Source of the DNA: Bacteriovoracaceae bacterium
Lineage (GTDB): Bacteria; Bdellovibrionota; Bacteriovoracia; Bacteriovoracales; Bacteriovoracaceae
DNA: 64,000 bases
Reading direction: 5' to 3'
NCBI GenBank assembly: GCA_020630335.1
Contig: JAHDBN010000010.1
Span: 18,290-82,289 of the forward strand
Shown here: piece by piece, positions 1 to 7,194 of the stretch
Layout: every line of letters begins with the position of its first letter
Position numbering within the stretch: the stretch's first letter is position 1
The notes under the pieces: generated by a model
What the model was told of the DNA's origin: nothing
The model's database searches: none
The model's input: only the letters and a program-made list of their open reading frames with translations
Program-made: the position numbers and the translations under genes

Positions 1-95
1 ACCTATATTCAAGAAAGACCTTGATAGAATTATTGAGTAATGAATATTTTGAAAAAACATCCATTAAAGTTAAATCTTTCGGAGATGCTCAATAA
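1..95 (+). CDS. possible 3' end of a gene cut by the left edge
   Basis: The frame beginning at base 3 is open from the window edge to a TAA at 93-95, giving a 30-residue tail rich in Lys, Ser, Leu and Glu (it ends FGDAQ). It could be the C-terminus of a gene lying to the left. Thirty open codons are weak evidence in AT-rich DNA, and no family can be recognised. A second open frame without a start codon continues at 74-226, so the original gene may also be frameshifted. Confidence 0.2.
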   Translation, partial: LYSRKTLIELLSNEYFEKTSIKVKSFGDAQ

Positions 96-290
96 CTAGT
101 AATAAGAGAAGAGCCGATACAGTTAGGATTGGTTGTTTCACGGAAGGTATTGCCTCTATATGTCTGCAAATACTACAGAAATTTGGAGCTCAAAGCTATG
201 GTTTGAGTGCAACTCAAAAAAAGTAAATACTTTAAATACATAGAGGAAGGCAAGACATTCGGGAAATTATTCCAAAATGGGTTTTAATAA
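96..290. other. intergenic stretch with no supported gene
   Basis: Nothing certain is coded here. One frame is open from 74 to a TAA at 224-226 (about 50 codons, no ATG, GTG or TTG near its start) and reads like ordinary protein, with segments such as RRADTVRIGCFTEG. It follows the short open frame that ends at 95, in another phase. This fits the decayed or frameshifted end of a gene to the left, but chance cannot be excluded. Confidence 0.2.
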
Positions 291-324
291 AATCAGCAAG
301 AGAATAACTCTTCTCTTGCTGATT
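291..324 (-). terminator. intrinsic terminator of the gpmA-sodA operon
   Basis: Perfect 14-bp stem: AATCAGCAAGAGAA at 291-304 pairs with TTCTCTTGCTGATT at 311-324 around a 6-base loop. It lies 12 bases past the sod stop codon. Read on the minus strand the stem is followed by TTTTATTAAAA, an imperfect but adequate T-tract. Confidence 0.8.
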
Positions 325-336
325 ATCTATAGATCC

Positions 337-945
337 TTATTTATGCTTAGCAAACTCAGCAGAAACAAAGTCCCAATTTACTACATTCCAAAAAGCTGAA
401 ACATAATCTGGTCTTCTGTTTTGATAATTAAGATAATATGCATGCTCCCAAACATCTAACCCCATAATTGGTGTTCCATTAACAGACTCAGAGTTCATTA
501 ATGGATTATCTTGATTAGCTGTTGAAGTAACTTTTAATTTACCGTTCCCGTCAACAATAAGCCATGCCCATCCAGATCCAAATCTTGTTTTAGCAGCATT
601 AGAAAACTCTTCTTTTAAATTATCAAAAGATCCAAAAGAATCATTTATTGCATCTGCTAACTCACCACTGGGAGCACCACCACCATTTGGTGACATCGAA
701 TTCCAAAAAATTCCATGATTATAATAACCTCCACCATTATTTCTAATTCCAGCTGATTCATTTGTGATATTAGAAAAAATATCATTTAAAGATTTGTTAG
801 CGTTATCAGTCCCTTCAATCGCTTTCATAAATTTATTGAAATACCCTTGATGATGCTTTGAATAATGAAGCTCCATTGTACGAGCATCCATATGAGGCTC
901 AAGTGCATCATAAGAGTAAGGTAATTCTGGAAAACTAAAACTCAT
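337..945 (-). CDS. sodA: superoxide dismutase, Mn/Fe family (Mn-like)
   Basis: 202 residues, full length. It converts superoxide to peroxide and oxygen. The four metal ligands are visible: H27, H77 (YYNHGIFW), D164 and H168 ([15 protein letters not shown]). The GGG just before H77 and the TANQD segment with Gln145 are features of Mn-type rather than Fe-type enzymes, so sodA is preferred to sodB; cambialistic activity cannot be excluded. There is no signal peptide, so it should be cytoplasmic. The start at 945 is preceded by a good ribosome site (AAAAGGAG). It lies 28 bases behind gpmA on the same strand and probably shares its transcript. Confidence 0.95.
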   Translation of the reverse strand: MSFSFPELPYSYDALEPHMDARTMELHYSKHHQGYFNKFMKAIEGTDNANKSLNDIFSNITNESAGIRNNGGGYYNHGIFWNSMSPNGGGAPSGELADAINDSFGSFDNLKEEFSNAAKTRFGSGWAWLIVDGNGKLKVTSTANQDNPLMNSESVNGTPIMGLDVWEHAYYLNYQNRRPDYVSAFWNVVNWDFVSAEFAKHK

Positions 946-973
946 TTTTTTCTCCTTTTAAGTTAGTTCTAAA

Positions 974-1636
974 TTAATTAATAAATTCTCTACTTATAAA
1001 ATTTAATTCTTTATTTAAGGTAATTTTAATAGGCCTTCCTGTTGGAATTTCTAATTGGTTAATATCATCATTACTTATATTTTCTAAATGCTTAATTAGA
1101 GCACGTAAACTATTACCATGAGCTGCAATCAACACTGACTCTCCCATTAAAACTTTTTTTGAAATTTCATCTTCCCAAAAAGGAATAACCCTTTGACAAG
1201 TATTTTCAAGACTCTCTCCAGTTGGATAAGTATTTAATCCTTTATAAAGCGTAGGAACTTCTTGAATTTCTGATTGTGGAGGTTTAGTCGAAAAACTTCT
1301 TCTCCAGGTATGAACTTGCTCTTTACCATGAAGTTCTCGCATCTCTTCTTTATTTTTCCCTTGAAGAGATCCATAATGCCTTTCATTTAAGCGCCAATCT
1401 TTTAAAACAGGAATATTCATCTGATCTGCATTTTCTAATAAAAGCCAACAAGTGTGAATGGCCCTTTTAAGCATTGAAGTGTAAGCAAAGCTAAACTTAT
1501 GGTTTTTTAACTTGGTGCCAGCATCTTTAGCTTCTTTAATACCTTGTTCAGAAAGAGAAACATCTGTCCAGCCAGTAAAAAGCCCTAATTTATTCCACTC
1601 ACTTTGCCCGTGTCTAACTAAGATTAATTCATACAT
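974..1636 (-). CDS. gpmA: 2,3-bisphosphoglycerate-dependent phosphoglycerate mutase
   Basis: 220 residues. It interconverts 3- and 2-phosphoglycerate in glycolysis and gluconeogenesis. The histidine-phosphatase signature LVRHGQSEWN places the phosphorylated His at H9. R58, E85 (in NERHYGSLQG) and the second histidine H173 (AAHGNSLRAL) complete the active site. It is slightly shorter than the E. coli enzyme, the difference lying in the C-terminal tail. First gene of a two-gene minus-strand operon with sodA. Confidence 0.95.
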   Translation of the reverse strand: MYELILVRHGQSEWNKLGLFTGWTDVSLSEQGIKEAKDAGTKLKNHKFSFAYTSMLKRAIHTCWLLLENADQMNIPVLKDWRLNERHYGSLQGKNKEEMRELHGKEQVHTWRRSFSTKPPQSEIQEVPTLYKGLNTYPTGESLENTCQRVIPFWEDEISKKVLMGESVLIAAHGNSLRALIKHLENISNDDINQLEIPTGRPIKITLNKELNFISREFIN

Positions 1637-1726
1637 AGATATGTCCTTTCAGCAGCTAGCTTATCAAATTTTTTATCTTCTTACTATTGCCTCTAATTCA
1701 AAAGAAAGCATTAAATCTATGAAAAA

Positions 1727-2596
1727 ATGACCTACTCATCGCAAAGACTAGACTTTTCTTGTATACTATCACTTCACATGATTTATGATTCTCTATTTCA
1801 ATGGCATGCAAGCAAAAGTAGCTACACAAAATCAGTTGTGTTAATGTGCCACGGCCTTACTTTAAAACCTGAAAGACTGCACTCAATTATTGAAGAATTC
1901 AATAAAAGAAACATTTCAGTTTTGAATATGGCCCTCACTGGACACCGTCAGAATGCAGATAGTAAAAAAAGTACATCTAACTTGTGGTTAGACGAATTTT
2001 TCAAGGCATACACAATTGCAAAAAATAAAGCAGATGAGTTAAATGTTGATCTACATTTTCTAGGCTATTCAACAGGTGCTCTTTGTGCTTCTCTTCTTGA
2101 AATTCAATCAAAAGTTTCATTTAAAAGAAAAGTATTTTTGGCTCCAGCTCTAGAGATGAAACCTCTAAGTTTTGGGATGAAATACTTCGCTTATCTTTTT
2201 CCATTTTACAGTATCACTCATACCTCTGCAGATGGGATTGCCTATGACTTTCATATGAATGGTTATAAAGCTTTCTTTTCTCTTTTAAAGAATTTTCAAC
2301 AAACAAAAACAAGTATAAAAAACTCTCCTACGCTTATTTTCATGAGAGAAAAAGATGAAATTGTCTCCTATAAAAAACTCATGGATTTTATAGAAAAGAA
2401 AAATCTTAATAATTGGCAAATTAGAAAGTTCTCAGAAAATCCCAAAACCAAATGTCATCATTTTTGTTTTAGTAAAGATACTATTCATGAGAATGATTGG
2501 ATAAATTTTATTAAAGAGACTTGCTCATACTTAAACGAAATCAATGATGTCGATTTTTCCAAAGCTTATTTCTTGTCTCAAGAAATATCTTTATAA
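1727..2596 (+). CDS. alpha/beta hydrolase (S33/monoacylglycerol-lipase-like)
   Basis: 289 residues. Alpha/beta-hydrolase features are present in order: an oxyanion-type CHGL segment (41-44), the nucleophile elbow GYSTG with S115, a probable acid D210 in REKDE after a beta strand, and a His pair at 244-245 (KCHHFCF). No signal peptide is evident. The substrate is unknown; a lipid or carboxyl ester is likely. M18 is an alternative start and would still keep the whole fold. The 3' end overlaps the opposing exported-protein gene by about 55 bases, an unusually long convergent overlap. Confidence 0.75.
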   Translation: MTYSSQRLDFSCILSLHMIYDSLFQWHASKSSYTKSVVLMCHGLTLKPERLHSIIEEFNKRNISVLNMALTGHRQNADSKKSTSNLWLDEFFKAYTIAKNKADELNVDLHFLGYSTGALCASLLEIQSKVSFKRKVFLAPALEMKPLSFGMKYFAYLFPFYSITHTSADGIAYDFHMNGYKAFFSLLKNFQQTKTSIKNSPTLIFMREKDEIVSYKKLMDFIEKKNLNNWQIRKFSENPKTKCHHFCFSKDTIHENDWINFIKETCSYLNEINDVDFSKAYFLSQEISL

Positions 2597-2927
2597 AGCT
2601 TTTTCCTAAATCTCTTGACTCTTCTACTATGGACTCTGTAATCATATCTTCTCTTCTTACTTGATTATTATCATCTTCTCTAACTCTGAAATCGCCAATT
2701 TTTAACACTTCGGAAAGGCATCTTCGATCTCCAAGTATCGCTTTAGCATCTTTACACTCTTCAACTAAAAGTTTTTGATCAACAAGTGTTTTCTTTCTAG
2801 ATTTTGGCAATTCTGTATATCTACAATCTGCATCTTTTATTAAATCTAAATGAGAAGGACAAACTGAATAAATTTGAAAATCTGAACCTAGGCCAAGCAG
2901 ACTAAAAAATAAAACTATATATTTCAT
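2541..2927 (-). CDS. small exported protein of unknown function
   Basis: About 128 residues from the ATG at 2927, chosen because GGAG lies upstream and the N-terminus (MKYIVLFFSLLGLG) becomes a clean signal peptide. A longer frame would begin with TTG at 2945 inside the upstream gene. The mature part is hydrophilic with several Cys residues (CPSHLDLI, DCRY, EECKD, RRCL), suggesting disulfides. It starts two bases after the stop of the CxxCH lipoprotein gene, so the two are very likely co-transcribed. No family is recognised. Confidence 0.65.
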   Translation of the reverse strand: MKYIVLFFSLLGLGSDFQIYSVCPSHLDLIKDADCRYTELPKSRKKTLVDQKLLVEECKDAKAILGDRRCLSEVLKIGDFRVREDDNNQVRREDMITESIVEESRDLGKSFIKIFLETRNKLWKNRHH

Positions 2928-2929
2928 CA

Positions 2930-4387
2930 CTAATTCTCCATGCAATCAGCAACAGATAACTGAAATTCTAATTCTTCTTTTCTGTTCTGAAGATCTTCTA
3001 ATAAAAAAATAGTTGGCAGGCCATCTTTATTAACATGTAAAAAATTAATAGTTGAATTAATATTAGAAAAATCAATAGATGGTTTACCCAAAGCAGCAGC
3101 TGTAGTTCCAAGGTTCGGAATCATATTTTGATTTGATCTAAAAGTTCCGCCATGACAACCATTGCAAGTATTGAGAGAAAATCTGTACTTCGCAAAAGAT
3201 CTCTCCGCGGCTGGAGAGAGTGCTGAAATAGAAGCATTATTATTTAATAATGTTCCCCAGCTTGTATTCCTAACGTAATCATTTTGCCACGCTTCTAGTT
3301 TAGAAGGCAAATTATAATCTTTTGAATCATCTTTTATAAAAGAAAAGTTTGAAGTAAAAAAGTTAATAAGCTCTGTTGGCCCTGGATTTACTAAGCCTTG
3401 ATTTTTAATTTCAGCAGAGAAATCATTAGAAAAGTTATCTTTAGGAGTTAAAGGCATTCTATGTCTTTCTAATTTTCCACTACTGCCTAGACGATACTCA
3501 AATAAACTCCAATCTTGTCCAACAGGATTTGCCGAGGCAGGTGTATTAGGATTTAAGAAATCATTGACTCTTAACTGCCCAAGAGCACTGCCATTTCTCC
3601 ATTTACTAGTAGGATAATCAGCGATCGCGACTCGTCTTAAAACATTTCTCAAATGATTTTTAAAATCATCACCATTCAAGCAGTGTAATTTGGAAACAAA
3701 TCTTAACCAGTGAATTCTTTTAAAACTTCCAATTGCTTGTCCTTGAAGAGTGGCAGGTTCTAAAGGAAGTTTATACTCTAAAATAATATGATTTTTTTTA
3801 TCACCTAATGATGCTTGACTTTGAGACGCTGGATGAAATTTATAAATAAATCTGAATTCTCCAGCATGTAATAAGTTTCCAGAAGCATCATTTTCAATTA
3901 ATTCAGGTCTAAATAGCAAGGCTATTAATTGATAGGGCGAACCACTTGCTTGAAATTGCCCACCACTTTGAGGCCAATTATTTACAATCTCATTTTTAGA
4001 AAAATTTCTTGCTCTTAGATCATTCACCTCTCCAGGCACTGCCTTTCCACTAGGAATGGCACTTAATCCATAACCGTCTGTATAACTTCTTACAAATTGA
4101 TCAAAGCTTAAATTCGCTGGCTTCATAGCACTCATTAATTTATGAAAACCAAACTCACCTTCTAGCTCATCCATTAAAGACTGATCGTTAAGAAATAAAA
4201 CTTTTCCTTGATTAATATTAACAGCGGAACCATTCGCTCCACACAAACAACTCTCTTTTAAAGGAGCAATTAATCCCTCGTCTACAAAAAGAGGAAGATT
4301 AGAATCTCCGGCTTCGACATCTGCTGATTCTGGAATCAGACAGGAAGATAGAAGAAAAAAGAATGACAAAATGATTATTGTTTTCAT
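2930..4387 (-). CDS. lipoprotein with a single CxxCH motif
   Basis: 485 residues with a lipoprotein signal (lipobox LSSC, acylated C16), so membrane-anchored. One CNGCH motif at 408-412, in the context TCNGCHGGTFRS, has the form of a c-type haem attachment site. I see no obvious methionine axial ligand spacing or second motif, so haem binding is possible but unproven; similar CxxCHGG segments occur in large uncharacterised exported proteins of deltaproteobacteria and relatives. The rest contains no domain I know. It is the first gene of a pair with the small exported protein downstream. Confidence 0.7.
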   Translation of the reverse strand: MKTIIILSFFFLLSSCLIPESADVEAGDSNLPLFVDEGLIAPLKESCLCGANGSAVNINQGKVLFLNDQSLMDELEGEFGFHKLMSAMKPANLSFDQFVRSYTDGYGLSAIPSGKAVPGEVNDLRARNFSKNEIVNNWPQSGGQFQASGSPYQLIALLFRPELIENDASGNLLHAGEFRFIYKFHPASQSQASLGDKKNHIILEYKLPLEPATLQGQAIGSFKRIHWLRFVSKLHCLNGDDFKNHLRNVLRRVAIADYPTSKWRNGSALGQLRVNDFLNPNTPASANPVGQDWSLFEYRLGSSGKLERHRMPLTPKDNFSNDFSAEIKNQGLVNPGPTELINFFTSNFSFIKDDSKDYNLPSKLEAWQNDYVRNTSWGTLLNNNASISALSPAAERSFAKYRFSLNTCNGCHGGTFRSNQNMIPNLGTTAAALGKPSIDFSNINSTINFLHVNKDGLPTIFLLEDLQNRKEELEFQLSVADCMEN

Positions 4388-4490
4388 CTAAAATCTATTT
4401 TAATAGATAAAGATTATTTTCATTAAGGAAGGCAAGATTTGTCGTAATTCCCGACTGTTTTGATTTTATGTGAATTTTATTCTCATTTTC

Positions 4491-4518
4491 TTGAAAAAAA
4501 AGATCAAAACTAGATAAT
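4491..4518 (+). promoter_or_regulatory. sigma70-type promoter of the OmpA-family lipoprotein
   Basis: TTGAAA at 4491-4496 and GATAAT at 4513-4518, spaced by 16 bases, each one mismatch from consensus. The predicted transcript would start about 30 bases before the lipoprotein ATG. Confidence 0.5.
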
Positions 4519-4540
4519 AATATTTCAATTATTATTATCT
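4512..4540. repeat. 11-bp dyad over the -10 box and leader
   Basis: AGATAATAATA (4512-4522) and TATTATTATCT (4530-4540) are perfect inverted arms around 7 bases. The dyad covers the candidate -10 box and lies just before the ribosome site AAGGAG (4543-4548). It could be an operator or a weak leader hairpin; being almost pure A/T it may also be fortuitous. Confidence 0.4.
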
Positions 4541-4556
4541 ACTAAGGAGATAGGAA

Positions 4557-5213
4557 ATGAAAAATTTATTAATTGCCATTGTTATTGGTGGACTTTTTGG
4601 ATGTGCCACAAACCCAGATGGAACTTTAAAAAGCAAAACAGGAATGGGAGCCGGGATTGGAGCAGCCGCTGGAGCTGCCATAGGTAGTATTTTTGCTAAA
4701 AAAGGAAAAAAAACCAAAGGAACACTAATCGGAGCTGGAATCGGTGGACTTCTTGGTGGTGGAGTTGGACTAATTTTAGATAAAAGAAAAAAAGAATTAG
4801 AACAAGTTGCTGAAACTGAAGTGACTCCTGAAGGTGAGTTAAAAACAAAAATCAAAGGTGACGTTACTTTTGCTACAAATAGTTCCACAGTTAATGGAAT
4901 GGGAAATGAAAAGATAAGGCAATTAGCTGCGATTCTATCAAAATATCCAAATGATAAGATTGAAGTTACTGGACACACAGATAGCCAAGGATCAAATTCT
5001 TGGAACCAACAACTGTCTGCTCAAAGAGCTGCATCTGTAAAAAACTTATTAGTAAGTAATGGTGTTATGCCTTCAAATATAACAACAATGGGTTACGGCC
5101 CAGCTGTTCCTGTGGCTGACAATTCAACAGCAGATGGAAGATCAATGAATAGAAGAGTTGAAATTAATATTGAGGTAGCTGAAGTAGAAGCTGAAAAAGC
5201 AAAAATGCAATAA
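4557..5213 (+). CDS. OmpA-family lipoprotein with glycine zipper
   Basis: 218 residues. The signal peptide ends in a lipobox with C16. Residues about 29-75 form a glycine-zipper membrane segment (GMGAGIGAAAGAAIG, then GAGIGGLLGGG). Residues about 105-205 are the OmpA C-terminal peptidoglycan-binding domain, with TGHTDSQGS and NRRVEI. The layout matches YiaD-like outer-membrane lipoproteins that tether the outer membrane to the wall. A strong ribosome site (AAGGAG) and a clear promoter suggest high expression. Monocistronic, with a terminator immediately after. Confidence 0.88.
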   Translation: MKNLLIAIVIGGLFGCATNPDGTLKSKTGMGAGIGAAAGAAIGSIFAKKGKKTKGTLIGAGIGGLLGGGVGLILDKRKKELEQVAETEVTPEGELKTKIKGDVTFATNSSTVNGMGNEKIRQLAAILSKYPNDKIEVTGHTDSQGSNSWNQQLSAQRAASVKNLLVSNGVMPSNITTMGYGPAVPVADNSTADGRSMNRRVEINIEVAEVEAEKAKMQ

Positions 5214-5228
5214 GGTTTTTTTAAATAC

Positions 5229-5262
5229 AAGAGAAAAGAAAGTTCATACTTTCTTTTCTCTT
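5229..5262 (+). terminator. bidirectional intrinsic terminator
   Basis: Perfect 15-bp stem: AAGAGAAAAGAAAGT (5229-5243) pairs with ACTTTCTTTTCTCTT (5248-5262) around TCAT. It separates the convergent lipoprotein and HTTM genes and overlaps the last two bases of the HTTM stop codon. The stem is A-rich on one arm and T-rich on the other, so it can act in both directions. Confidence 0.7.
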
Positions 5263-6688
5263 AATAACAATTTCCACTCCAGTCAATTCTACTTTCAATG
5301 TCTTCTTCTTCATCTCCGTAAAGAGTTACTTTTTGTCTATAGCGAATAATTTGAAAGTTTTTCAATCTATTTTTTTCATTATTAAATCTTCTACAATGAT
5401 AAAAAACAAATTCCTGTAAGGCCTGTTCATCATCAGAAATAACACTTAAGAATTTTTTCATTAAAGAGTTACTCCAAGTTAAAGTTTTATAGTCTAATTT
5501 TTTTGCACTACCCTTATAACCATAATCCATAAGATCTTTTTTAAATCCATCTTGAAACTCTCCAGGCATACTTAACCATTCATTATGAGAATAAGGAAAA
5601 GGAGCAAACATATTCCATCTTTGATAGAGATGAAACAACCTTGTAGAATTTTTTAAGACATTGATCTCTGGAACTTTTTTAGGATATAACTCCTGGAGAT
5701 TCCAATAGAAAATACTTAAGATGCTAAGAAGAGCAAGGCCATTACTTAATATTTTTATAAAAGTGGATTTTCTTCCTACACTATCCTTAATAGATAATGT
5801 TTTTGACCAAAACTTCAAACGCTTATTTATAATGATTAATATTCTATTCTCACCTAGTCTTTCCCAAAATTCTGAAGGTAATAAAGCAACCCACATAGCA
5901 AGACAAAAGAATGCAAAATCTCCTAAAGTCATAAAAATGATCAAGCCTAAATGAAAACTTAAACCGATGAACACTGAAATGAATCTTAAATAATGAGAAT
6001 ACTTAAAGGCTAAAAAGCCAAATAACAAAAAGGTACCACAAATAAACTCTCCAATAATTGTAAACCCCGTCAAAACTTTTAGTATAACCGGAAATTCTCT
6101 TAAGAGTGCTCCCATATAAGAGACGAAGTTATCAATTCCTAAAGCATACTCAGTGGCCGTAAAATCACTTCGCCATTCAGGAGAATCTTTATAAAGAACA
6201 GTGGTCAAATAAATCAAGCTTACTTGGATAAAGTATCCAAAAGTCCAGAATGAAAGTTCTTTATCTTTTTTAAATGCATCTAAATTACCACTAATTGGTA
6301 GAAACATCATAAAGAACAAATAAATTCTTAGAACATCATCTCCCCCATTTAAAACCCACCAGTTTCTATCGTGAAGAGAAACTGTAAAGATCCATAAAAG
6401 AAAGGTAACTAATTTAGTTTTGTAACCAACGATAAAAGCTACTGCCAAGAAAAAATAAACAAAGAAAAACAGGTAAGTAAAAGACGAGCTACCATTAATT
6501 AGTAATAAAGAATAACTCCAACTATGGGCCATCTCACTAATAAAAAAATCTCTAGATAAAACACCTTCATCTGTATAAAACATCTCGATATAAGGCAGTC
6601 GATGAAGTAAATCATAAATAATAAAAAATCCCATTAGAACACGACTAAGCACTAAAGATCTTCTATCTAGATAAAAGTATTTTAACAT
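5261..6688 (-). CDS. HTTM-domain integral membrane protein
   Basis: 475 residues with many hydrophobic helices through about residue 330. The HTTM (vitamin-K-dependent gamma-carboxylase-like membrane) family shows in DRNWWVLNGGDDVLRIYLF near residue 110, where the conserved Asn-Gly-Gly-Asp lies between helices, and in the late YQRWNMFAPFP segment. The C-terminal 130 residues form a soluble, probably periplasmic domain. Bacterial HTTM proteins have mostly unknown activities; carboxylation is not implied. Last gene of a three-gene minus-strand operon, 23 bases after the 155-residue exported protein. Confidence 0.8.
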   Translation of the reverse strand: MLKYFYLDRRSLVLSRVLMGFFIIYDLLHRLPYIEMFYTDEGVLSRDFFISEMAHSWSYSLLLINGSSSFTYLFFFVYFFLAVAFIVGYKTKLVTFLLWIFTVSLHDRNWWVLNGGDDVLRIYLFFMMFLPISGNLDAFKKDKELSFWTFGYFIQVSLIYLTTVLYKDSPEWRSDFTATEYALGIDNFVSYMGALLREFPVILKVLTGFTIIGEFICGTFLLFGFLAFKYSHYLRFISVFIGLSFHLGLIIFMTLGDFAFFCLAMWVALLPSEFWERLGENRILIIINKRLKFWSKTLSIKDSVGRKSTFIKILSNGLALLSILSIFYWNLQELYPKKVPEINVLKNSTRLFHLYQRWNMFAPFPYSHNEWLSMPGEFQDGFKKDLMDYGYKGSAKKLDYKTLTWSNSLMKKFLSVISDDEQALQEFVFYHCRRFNNEKNRLKNFQIIRYRQKVTLYGDEEEDIESRIDWSGNCY

Positions 6689-6711
6689 AATGTTAGTATA
6701 GAGCGATTTCT

Positions 6712-7179
6712 CTAGAATGGAACTACTGCAGAAGGAGAAACTTGTAATTCTTTTAAAGGAATTAGTAATTGCTTCTTATATTTTCTGTTTGCAGGTAAAG
6801 GAGCGATTTTTTGATCTTTATTAAGATACATCGCAGCTTCAAAAGCAGGAGTAGCAAAATTTTTATTAATGACAAAATCTTTTTGTTCATGAACAACAAA
6901 TAAAACATAATTAGCAGCAAATGAGCGAGCTATTCTTCTCGAAAAATTCATTTCTTTAATTACTAGATCTGGATTCGTGATTAATCTAGAGTGGATTTTA
7001 GTAATAACAGCATTAATAACTTTCTTCTTGGAAAGAGCCGTAGACTTGGCAGAGACAAGATAAGCTGAGAAATTCATATCTTTAAAGTTATCTAACCCTC
7101 TAGCCGTAATGTTCGGGATTTTAATGTCTTGAGCAAAAGCTAAGTTGATAAAAAATAGTAACGTTAAAATATATTTCAT
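6712..7179 (-). CDS. exported protein of unknown function
   Basis: 155 residues from the ATG at 7179, preferred over an upstream TTG because GGAG precedes it and the protein then begins with a clean signal peptide (MKYILTLLFF...LAFA) cleaved before Q17. The mature protein is basic with no recognised domain. Its gene begins about 15 bases after the 686-residue protein gene stops and is followed closely by the HTTM gene, so these three probably act together at the envelope. Confidence 0.65.
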   Translation of the reverse strand: MKYILTLLFFINLAFAQDIKIPNITARGLDNFKDMNFSAYLVSAKSTALSKKKVINAVITKIHSRLITNPDLVIKEMNFSRRIARSFAANYVLFVVHEQKDFVINKNFATPAFEAAMYLNKDQKIAPLPANRKYKKQLLIPLKELQVSPSAVVPF

Positions 7180-7194
7180 AGTTTTCTCCAAAAC

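Noticed and set aside
4535..4978. Minus-strand frame opposite the OmpA-type lipoprotein
   Set aside because: A low-complexity Pro/Ala-rich mirror of the glycine-zipper codons; the plus-strand gene has a promoter, lipobox and domain matches.
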